From the NCBI RefSeq assembly GCF_014701095.1, contig NZ_AP023439.1, forward strand, positions 6,808,001-6,872,000: a stretch of DNA of 64,000 bases, in the 5' to 3' direction. Within the stretch, counting starts at the first letter, position 1, and the number at the start of each line of letters is the position of its first letter. Positions 59,164 to 64,000 of this stretch are shown here, piece after piece. This DNA is from Streptomyces tuirus. GTDB lineage: Bacteria; Actinomycetota; Actinomycetes; Streptomycetales; Streptomycetaceae. Position numbers and translations under genes: made by a program. The notes below the pieces were generated by a model. It saw only the letters and a list, made by a program, of their open reading frames with translations. It was not told the origin of the DNA and did no database searches.

Positions 59164-59498
59164 CGGGCCACCTCGGAGGTGTCGGCGTCCTCCAGGGCCT
59201 CGAGACGGGCGCGCAGCCGCGCGTTCTCCTCGCTGAGCGCGTCGCGCGCTGCGCGCGAGGACAGCGCCGGGTCCGTCTCCCACCAGTCGATGCCCGCCTT
59301 CTTGGCGGTCTCCACCGAGGCGATGAACAGGCGCAGACGGATGGTGAGCAGTTCGATGTCGAGCAGGTCGATCTTGATGTCGCCCGCGATGACGATGCCC
59401 TTGTCCAGGACGCGTTCGAGCAGGTCCGCGAGGCTTCCGGAGGGCGGGCCGGCCGGCTCTGTCTGGGGGCCCGCGGGCCAGGTGCCGAGGTCGGTCAC
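59160..59498 (-). CDS. gvpJ: Gas vesicle protein J (GvpA-like minor shell protein)
   Basis: A 112-aa GvpA-superfamily protein: SLADLLERVLDKGIVIAGDI, KIDLLDIELLTIRLRLFIAS, VETAKKAGIDWWETDPAL, then an acidic coiled tail (LSEENARLRARLEALEDADT). The C-terminal extension and WWETDP motif distinguish GvpJ from the main shell protein. GTG 59498 overlaps the gvpG stop. Streptomycete gvp operons have this gene between gvpG (or gvpZ) and gvpL. Confidence 0.9.
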   Translation of the reverse strand: MTDLGTWPAGPQTEPAGPPSGSLADLLERVLDKGIVIAGDIKIDLLDIELLTIRLRLFIASVETAKKAGIDWWETDPALSSRAARDALSEENARLRARLEALEDADTSEVAR

Positions 59499-59779
59499 GA
59501 GGCGCCCCCGCGATGTCCGGTGTACCGGACCGGACTGTCCAGTCCGGTGTACCGGACCGGACTGTCCAGGCAGGCGAGCAACCGCTCCTCCTCTTCCTCG
59601 AAGGTCGCCTCGTCGATGGCGCCCTCCTCCAGGGCCCGGTTGAGTGCCGCCAGCCGCGCCTGCACCGCACGCGGGTCCGAGGCCTGGCGTTCGGCCTCCC
59701 GGAGCAGGTGGTCGGCGACCCAGAGCGTGCCGCGCACCGGGGCGAGCGGCAGCAGCAGGAGCCCGGTCACGAGTCCCAC
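59495..59779 (-). CDS. gvpG: Gas vesicle protein G, with internal 9-residue duplication
   Basis: A 94-aa GvpG: GLVTGLLLLPLAPVRGTLWV, HLLREAERQASDPRAVQARL and EGAIDEATFEEEEERLL match the family. The C-terminus has the unusual exact duplication LDSPVRYTG-LDSPVRYTG from a 27-bp tandem repeat in the DNA (59516-59569), then HRGGAS. The core GvpG domain ends before the duplication, so it may not alter function. GTG 59779. It follows gvpF by 4 nt. Confidence 0.88.
   Translation of the reverse strand: MGLVTGLLLLPLAPVRGTLWVADHLLREAERQASDPRAVQARLAALNRALEEGAIDEATFEEEEERLLACLDSPVRYTGLDSPVRYTGHRGGAS
59516..59569. repeat. Perfect 27-bp tandem duplication inside gvpG
   Basis: TCCGGTGTACCGGACCGGAC-TGTCCAG occurs twice back to back with no mismatch (59516-59542 and 59543-59569), in frame, adding nine residues to GvpG. 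Each unit contains the palindromic GGTGTACC and TCCGG...CCGGA parts. Being perfect, it is recent or kept by replication slippage. Confidence 0.9.
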
Positions 59780-59783
59780 CGGG

Positions 59784-60551
59784 TCACCGGCCGACCGTGG
59801 CGGACGGCGCGTCGACGAAGCTGTAGCACGGCAGCGGACCGGTCACGCCGAGTGCCAGCCGGTCCCCGACGTCGCGTGCCTGCGCGGCCACGGCCTGCCG
59901 GAAGCGCTGTTCGTCGGCGGACCGCACCAGGAACGACGTGCTGAGCACCTGCTCGTCGTCGACCGGCCCCTGCGCCGTGCGCACGGCGAGCGGGGCCAGG
60001 CGGTCGAGCACCTGCCGTGCCGCGCCCCGGGCCTCGCGCGCGACGCCCTTGGCGAGCGCCTCGCCCAGCCGCACGTTCGCCTCGTAGCCGGGGCGCTGCT
60101 GTGTCCGGCGGGCGAGCGTGCGCAGTGTGTCGTCCCTGCGCACGAGGTCGGCGAAGCAGCCGGGCACCACCGTGCCCTTCACGTTCATCTCGACGCAGCC
60201 CCGTACCCCGTCGAGCTGGGACATCAAGCGGGCCCGGTCGGTGCGCAGTTGGCCGCGCAGCGAGTCCGCGTCGGGGGTCAGGACGGCGAACCGCATCGGC
60301 AGGACGGGGCCCTGCGCGGCGAGCTCGCCGAGCACTGCCTGATGGGCCATCAGGTCCCGGCGTCGCGCCCGGACGGACTCCGGCGCGTCCGAGACGGCCG
60401 CGCACAGCCCGTCCTCGGTCAGCAGCCGCACCGCCGCGCCGTCCACCCCGGGCGCCCGCGGGGTCCGGACGCCCTCGGGGGCGATGCCGTACACGTACAG
60501 GGTGCCGAGCGTGCCGGCGGTGGTGAGGGCGGCGGTGGCCGTCACGGTCAT
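59784..60551 (-). CDS. gvpF: Gas vesicle protein GvpF (GvpL/F family)
   Basis: A 255-aa protein: TLYVYGIAPEGVRTPRAPGV, DLMAHQAVLGELAAQGPVLP, MRFAVLTPDADSLRGQL and TGPLPCYSFVD (PPYSF-like motif near the end). It has the compact GvpF shape and lies directly downstream of gvpA, as in other streptomycetes. GvpF contacts GvpA at nucleation. ATG 60551 overlaps the gvpA stop (ATGA). Confidence 0.92.
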   Translation of the reverse strand: MTVTATAALTTAGTLGTLYVYGIAPEGVRTPRAPGVDGAAVRLLTEDGLCAAVSDAPESVRARRRDLMAHQAVLGELAAQGPVLPMRFAVLTPDADSLRGQLRTDRARLMSQLDGVRGCVEMNVKGTVVPGCFADLVRRDDTLRTLARRTQQRPGYEANVRLGEALAKGVAREARGAARQVLDRLAPLAVRTAQGPVDDEQVLSTSFLVRSADEQRFRQAVAAQARDVGDRLALGVTGPLPCYSFVDAPSATVGR

Positions 60552-61012
60552 TCCTCCTCGGCCTTGCGGCGCCGGGGCCGCGGGCGGTCTTCGTCACTGC
60601 GGCGCTTGCGCGCCGGGCGCGGGGCGCGCTCGGTACCGGAGTCGGCGTCGTCGTCACCCTCGTCGTCGTCCGGGGTGAGGACTTCGCGCACCTTTTCGGT
60701 CAGGGAACGGGCGGTGCGTTTGGCGCCCGCCTTGCCGATGGTCCTGGAGACCGGTCCGCCGAACAGCTCGGGCACGGTCTTGGAGCGGGTGTCGTGCTCC
60801 AGGTCCAGGCGGTTGCACGCCTCCGCGAAGCGCAGGTAGGTGTCGACGCTGGCGACCACGATGCGCGCGTCGATCTTGAGGATCTCGATCCCGACCAGCG
60901 AGACGCGTACGAAGACGTCGATCACCATGCCGCGGTCGAGAATCAGCTCCAGCACGTCGTAGAGGGTCCCGGCGCGGGGAGCACAGACGATCTCGTCGCT
61001 GTAGACGGTCAT
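60548..61012 (-). CDS. gvpA: Major gas vesicle structural protein GvpA, with long charged tail
   Basis: A 154-aa protein. The N-terminal half has the GvpA core: TLYDVLELILDRGMVIDVFV, RVSLVGIEILKIDARIVVAS and VDTYLRFAEACNRLDLE. The C-terminal half is basic/acidic and Arg/Lys-rich (TPDDDEGDDDADSGTERAPR...). Streptomycete GvpA proteins are known to have such an extension; most other bacterial GvpA end near residue 70-80. Shell proteins pack as a hydrophobic lattice, so the tail may face the cytosol. ATG 61012, 37 bp after gvpO. Confidence 0.9.
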   Translation of the reverse strand: MTVYSDEIVCAPRAGTLYDVLELILDRGMVIDVFVRVSLVGIEILKIDARIVVASVDTYLRFAEACNRLDLEHDTRSKTVPELFGGPVSRTIGKAGAKRTARSLTEKVREVLTPDDDEGDDDADSGTERAPRPARKRRSDEDRPRPRRRKAEEE

Positions 61013-61049
61013 GCGGCGGTCCTTCCGGTGGGCGGTTGCGGCGGTCCGG

Positions 61050-61373
61050 TCACTGGTCCTGGGCACCGCGCCGGAACCGCGCGACCCGGCGGTACTGCAC
61101 CAGCTCACCCGCCGAGTCCAGTTCCACCCGGTAGGTCGCGAGCAGGCTGGTGGTGTCGGGGATGCGGGCCAGTTCGAGCACGTCGACGTCGACGACCCAG
61201 CCGTCGTCCTCGCCGCGGCACACCGCGGACACCCCTTCGAGGGGGTGGCTGATCAGCTCCGTGAGCGCCTCGGCGGCGCGCCGGGCGGCCTCACCGGCAC
61301 CGTGCACGGTGCGCCGGCGCTTGGTGGAGGGGGCCGAGCCCCCGCGTCGCCCGCCGGCTCCGGGTTCTGTCAT
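61050..61373 (-). CDS. gvpO: Gas vesicle protein GvpO
   Basis: A 107-aa protein: RRAAEALTELISHPLEGVSA, EDDGWVVDVDVLELARIPDT and LLATYRVELDSAGELVQYRR fit GvpO, an accessory protein usually found in actinobacterial gvp operons; its basic N-terminal region GGRRGGSAPSTKRRRT is variable. ATG 61373; an upstream in-frame GTG at 61382 is possible. As in other streptomycetes it heads the operon before gvpA. A SigB-like promoter candidate lies about 110 bp upstream. Confidence 0.88.
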   Translation of the reverse strand: MTEPGAGGRRGGSAPSTKRRRTVHGAGEAARRAAEALTELISHPLEGVSAVCRGEDDGWVVDVDVLELARIPDTTSLLATYRVELDSAGELVQYRRVARFRRGAQDQ

Positions 61374-61482
61374 GCAGCTCACTCTCGCCGCAGGAGCCGC
61401 TGTCCGCGTGCGCAGTTAGGCCATCCGGGCCTCGGGCGTGAAACCGGCCGGGGCACGCGGGCGCGAGCCGTTCAGCAACCCC

Positions 61483-61508
61483 ACACCCGTTCTCTCTGCA
61501 CATGACAC
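61483..61508 (-). promoter_or_regulatory. SigB-like promoter candidate upstream of gvpO
   Basis: On the minus strand, GTGTC-N15-GGGTGT (reading GTGTCATGTGCAGAGAGAAC then GGGTGT) approaches the streptomycete SigB-family pattern GTTT/GNNT-N14-16-GGGTAY. It lies about 110 bp before gvpO. Gas vesicle genes respond to osmotic stress in streptomycetes, which fits. Confidence 0.4.
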
Positions 61509-61605
61509 GCGAAGGTCAGCCGGCCTCGGGAGAACAGAGGCGGAGGTTCGCACGCCACCGCTCAGCGCCCCGCTTCCCCGACCGGCCCGTGACCAGGAGA
61601 GTGCC

Positions 61606-62373
61606 ATGACCGGCGTACTGACCGTCGACCGCCCCGCGCAGCCCACGGCCCCCACCCGCTACACCGTCGCCCTCGCCCGCGACGAGGAGGACGTGCGTGC
61701 CGCCCAGCGGCTGCGGCACGATGTCTTCGCCGGGGAGCTGGGCGCCCTGCTGGCCGGCCCGCAGCCGGGCCTCGACGTCGACTCCTTCGACGCGTACTGC
61801 GACCACCTGCTCGTCCGGGAGGAGACGACCGGCCAGGTCGTCGGCACCTACCGGCTGCTGCCGCCGGAGCGCGCGGCGGTCGCCGGGCGGCTGTACTCCG
61901 AGGGCGAGTTCGACCTGACCGCGCTCGACACGATCCGGCCGCAGCTCGTCGAGGTCGGCCGCTCCTGTGTGCACCCCGACCACCGCGACGGCGCGGTCAT
62001 CGGCCTCATCTGGGCCGGCATCGCCCGCTACATGGTCGACCGGGGCCATGAATGGCTCGCCGGCTGCTGCTCCGTCCCGCTCGCCGACGGCGGCACCCTC
62101 GCGTCCGCCACCTGGGACCGGGTCAGCGACAAGCACCTCTCGCCGCAGGAGTTCCGGGTGCGGCCCCTGCTGCCGTGGACGCCGGGCCCCGCGCCCGCCG
62201 ACCGTCTCGAACTGCCCGCCCTGCTGCGCGGCTACCTGCGCCTCGGTGCCTGGGTGTGCGGCGCACCGGCCCACGACCCGGACTTCGGCGTCGCCGACCT
62301 GTACGTGCTGCTGCCGATGAGCCGCGTCAACGCGCGCTACCTGCGCCACTTCCTCTCCCTCGTCCCGGCCTGA
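61606..62373 (+). CDS. olsB: Ornithine lipid N-acyltransferase (OlsB-like)
   Basis: A 255-aa GNAT-fold acyltransferase: YTVALARDEEDVRAAQRLRH, DVFAGELGALLAGPQPGLDV, DSFDAYCDHLLVREETTGQV, VEVGRSCVHPDHRDGAVIGL and FGVADLYVLLPMSRVNARY. This is the OlsB/hemolysin-acyltransferase pattern, attaching a 3-hydroxy-acyl chain from acyl-ACP to ornithine to form lyso-ornithine lipid. ATG 61606 with CAGGAGAG. Its stop overlaps the olsA start (TGATG), forming an olsB-olsA operon. It is divergent from the gvp operon. Confidence 0.85.
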   Translation: MTGVLTVDRPAQPTAPTRYTVALARDEEDVRAAQRLRHDVFAGELGALLAGPQPGLDVDSFDAYCDHLLVREETTGQVVGTYRLLPPERAAVAGRLYSEGEFDLTALDTIRPQLVEVGRSCVHPDHRDGAVIGLIWAGIARYMVDRGHEWLAGCCSVPLADGGTLASATWDRVSDKHLSPQEFRVRPLLPWTPGPAPADRLELPALLRGYLRLGAWVCGAPAHDPDFGVADLYVLLPMSRVNARYLRHFLSLVPA

Positions 62374-63188
62374 TGAGCGTCTGGCTGCCCACCGCGCCCT
62401 GCACGCCCCGCGCCTGTGTCGAGGCGTCGGCGACCGTGCGGGCGCGGGCCGTGCCGCGCGCCGTGCTGCGGCTCGGCGCGGTCCTGCTGCTCCTGCTCGC
62501 GGGGATCGCGCTGACGCCCTTCGCCGCCCGGATCCCGCTCTCCCTGATCCGGCGCTGGTGCCGGTGGATCGTGCGGGCCGCCGGTGTCCGCGTCCGTATC
62601 ACCGGTGCCGCCGCTCCCACCGGTGGACTGCTGCTGGTCGCCAACCACATCTCCTGGCTGGACATCCCGCTGCTCGCCGCCGTCCGCCCCGCCCGGATGC
62701 TGGCCAAGACGGAGGTACGGCACTGGCCGGTCGCCGGTGCGCTGGCCGCCCGCGGCGGCACCCTGTTCATCGACCGGGACCGGCTGCGGGCCCTCCCGGA
62801 CACGGTCGCCCGGATCGCCGGTGCGCTGCGCGAGGGCGCCGCGGTCGCGGCCTTCCCCGAGGGCAGCACCTGGTGCGGCCGGGCGCAGGGCACCTTCCGC
62901 GGGGCCGTCTTCCAGGCCGCGCTGGACGCCGGGGTGCCGGTCCAGCCGGTGCGCCTCGGTTACCGGCTCAGCGGAGGCACGCCCTCCACGGTCCCCGCGT
63001 ACGTCGGCGACGACACACTGCTCGCCTCCCTGTGGCGGGTGGCGACGACCCGCGGTCTGATCGCGGAGGTCGAGGTCCGCGACCCCATCGCACCGGGCGG
63101 CGGCCCCGACCGCCGCGCCCTCGCCCGCGCGGCACAGCAGCAGGAGACGGCCGCGCCCGCCTGGACGCACACGGTGCTCGTCGCGTAG
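62373..63188 (+). CDS. olsA: Lyso-ornithine lipid O-acyltransferase (OlsA/PlsC-like)
   Basis: A 271-aa 1-acyl-glycerol-3-phosphate acyltransferase-type enzyme with an N-terminal hydrophobic segment (VLRLGAVLLLLLAGIAL) and the acyltransferase motifs NHISWLDIPLL (NHxxxD), GTLFIDRDRLRALPD and FPEGSTWCGRAQGTFRGAVF. As the coupled partner of olsB it should add the second acyl chain to lyso-ornithine lipid. Ornithine lipids replace phospholipids when phosphate is scarce. ATG 62373 overlaps the olsB stop. Confidence 0.85.
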   Translation: MSVWLPTAPCTPRACVEASATVRARAVPRAVLRLGAVLLLLLAGIALTPFAARIPLSLIRRWCRWIVRAAGVRVRITGAAAPTGGLLLVANHISWLDIPLLAAVRPARMLAKTEVRHWPVAGALAARGGTLFIDRDRLRALPDTVARIAGALREGAAVAAFPEGSTWCGRAQGTFRGAVFQAALDAGVPVQPVRLGYRLSGGTPSTVPAYVGDDTLLASLWRVATTRGLIAEVEVRDPIAPGGGPDRRALARAAQQQETAAPAWTHTVLVA

Positions 63189-63207
63189 GGACCTCAGCGG
63201 GAGCCGG

Positions 63208-63462
63208 TCAGGGTGCGCGCCGGATATACGGCGCCGTCCGGCTCTCCGCCGAACGCGCGACGTCCGCCGGTGGCCCCGCCGCCACGATGCGCCCGCCCGC
63301 GTCGCCGCCGCCCGGGCCGAGGCCGATCACCCAGCCCGCGCGGGCGACGACCGACATGCCGTGCTCGACGACGACCACGGTGTGCCCGGCGTCGACGAGG
63401 CCGTGCAACTGGCGCAACAGGACGTCCACACCGGCCGGATGGAGACCGGTCGTGGGGCGACT
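63208..63462 (-). pseudogene. C-terminal fragment of a UvrA-type (UvrA/UvrA2) ABC ATPase
   Basis: The frame reads SRPTTGLHPAGVDVLLRQLH, then GLVDAGHTVVVVEHGMSVVA, RAGWVIGLGPGGGDAGGRIV and AAGPPADVARSAES. This is the D-loop to C-terminus of excinuclease UvrA (normally DEPTTGLHP). About 85 codons remain of about 800-1000. The expected Walker B aspartate/glutamate before PTTGLHP is replaced by SR after an upstream TAG that is the stop of the neighbouring fragment. It is a dead remnant; the chromosome should have an intact uvrA elsewhere. Confidence 0.7.
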
Positions 63463-63819
63463 CTAACCGGAGGTGATCGCGGCCAGTCGGCGGTAGGAGT
63501 CCAGCAGGGCCTCGCGGTCGTAGGTGCTGGTCGTGACGAGGACCTCCTGCGCGCCCGTCTCCTTCAGCAGCGTCTCCAGCTCCTGCGCGACCTGCTCCTC
63601 GGTGCCGGCGATGTGGCCGGTCAGACCGGACTCGAAGAAGCCGCGCTCCTTGCCGGTCATCGTGAGTGCCTCCACGCGCTCGGCGGGCGGCAGCGGCGGG
63701 AAGGTGCCGTGGGTGCGGGAGTGCGCCATGGACCAGGCCTCGGGGATGAGGGCGAAGGGGCGCGCGCTGCACGGCGAGGTGCTTCCCGTGCAGCGCGCGG
63801 TACTGGCGAGGATGCTCAC
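63463..63819 (-). pseudogene. Truncated LLM-class flavin-dependent oxidoreductase (C-terminal part)
   Basis: Only about 118 codons remain. The final 80 (GTFPPLPPAERVEALTMTGK, ERGFFESGLTGHIAGTEEQV, AQELETLLKETGAQEVLVTT, STYDREALLDSYRRLAAITS) match the C-terminal region of LLM/MsnO8-type flavin monooxygenases, whose normal length is about 330. The first 30 residues appear frame-disturbed: the alternative frame reads YRALHGKHLAVQRAP, as expected for LLM proteins just before this point. The ORF start GTG 63819 is thus artificial. Confidence 0.6.
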
Positions 63820-63847
63820 CGGCGACTGAGCGTCCGCCGGTGGCCGC

Positions 63848-64000
63848 TCAGATGGCCGACGCCTCCCGCCACAGCGTGGCGAGTGCCTGGTCGCCCGTGG
63901 CGCTCGGCAGGGGCGCCCGGTTCCACAGCGCCAGGTACAACTGCCCGGCCGGGGCTGACAGTTCGCACTCCGCCTCCCCGGACTCGTCCCGTGTGGTCAC
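63848..64000 (-). CDS. Maleylpyruvate isomerase family mycothiol-dependent protein, C-terminal end (partial)
   Basis: Only the last 50 residues are in the window. The frame reads VTTRDESGEAECELSAPAGQ, LYLALWNRAPLPSATGDQAL and ATLWREASAI, then stop at 63848. The LYLALWNR...LWR pattern is that of the MDMPI C-terminal domain of TIGR03083 proteins. These enzymes use mycothiol as cofactor, supporting an actinobacterial host. The rest continues beyond the right edge. Confidence 0.7.
   Translation of the reverse strand: MTTRDESGEAECELSAPAGQLYLALWNRAPLPSATGDQALATLWREASAI

Overview
The window is high-GC actinobacterial DNA with GTG/TTG starts, frequent 4-bp ATGA/GTGA gene overlaps, ECF sigma and SpoIIE-type phosphatase genes, and a mycothiol-enzyme fragment. 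The gene set (rmdA, gvp, olsBA, glgA/glgC, lysX) and the long proline- and alanine-rich tails point to a Streptomyces chromosome, probably an arm-proximal or accessory-rich part. I see no rRNA, tRNA, CRISPR array or large biosynthetic gene cluster.

Layout. 1-4843: a GAF/AAA/Fis activator faces a four-gene operon (amidohydrolase, DUF59 metal-sulfur protein, zinc alcohol dehydrogenase, ABM monooxygenase-like protein). The first three resemble the accessory half of bacterial multicomponent propane/ketone monooxygenase clusters (prm/mim), but no monooxygenase is present. A decayed IS3-type transposase remnant follows. 5519-11465: panD, a GNAT gene, gnd, a transglycosylase/LysM/M23 cell-wall hydrolase and an EamA-type permease. 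11676-14894: an FhuF-like 2Fe-2S protein, then glgA(glgM)-glgC for alpha-glucan precursors. 14996-17599: a secreted PA14-GH2 enzyme behind a LacI-type operator. 17759-25178: WS/DGAT acyltransferase, an odd zinc-ribbon SDR, an unlabelled 57-aa small protein, GNAT, VOC, amidase and a lipoprotein hydrolase. 25443-31968: GH38 mannosidase, AhpD-like protein, a GntR fragment, lipase maturation factor and a lipoprotein.

32046-38340 is a regulatory block: a PAS-GAF-SpoIIE-HATPase protein, an Fpg/Nei glycosylase, and a leftward set of ECF sigma, hypothetical protein, zinc anti-sigma factor and a second SpoIIE phosphatase. 38563-49813 is largely envelope-directed: CapA-like lipoprotein, Usp, LysX (lysyl-PG synthase fused to LysRS), polysaccharide deacetylase, class F sortase, two small secreted proteins with C-terminal membrane anchors, a DUF4239 protein, a proline-rich anchored protein and a secreted-repeat lipoprotein.

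50145-63188 combines c-di-GMP signalling (methyltransferase-rmdA), a LysR regulator facing sdhCAB, an eight-gene gas vesicle cluster (gvpO-A-F-G-J-L-S-K) and the ornithine-lipid pair olsB-olsA. From memory, rmdA, sdh and ols genes also lie close together in S. coelicolor, which would make the gvp cluster an insertion; this was not checked. The right edge (63208-64000) is scarred by a uvrA C-terminal fragment joined in frame to the stop of a truncated LLM-family gene, next to a partial mycothiol-dependent isomerase gene.

Coordinates were read by eye. Start codons were chosen from Shine-Dalgarno spacing and family N-termini. All functions are by recognition of motifs; no database search was run.
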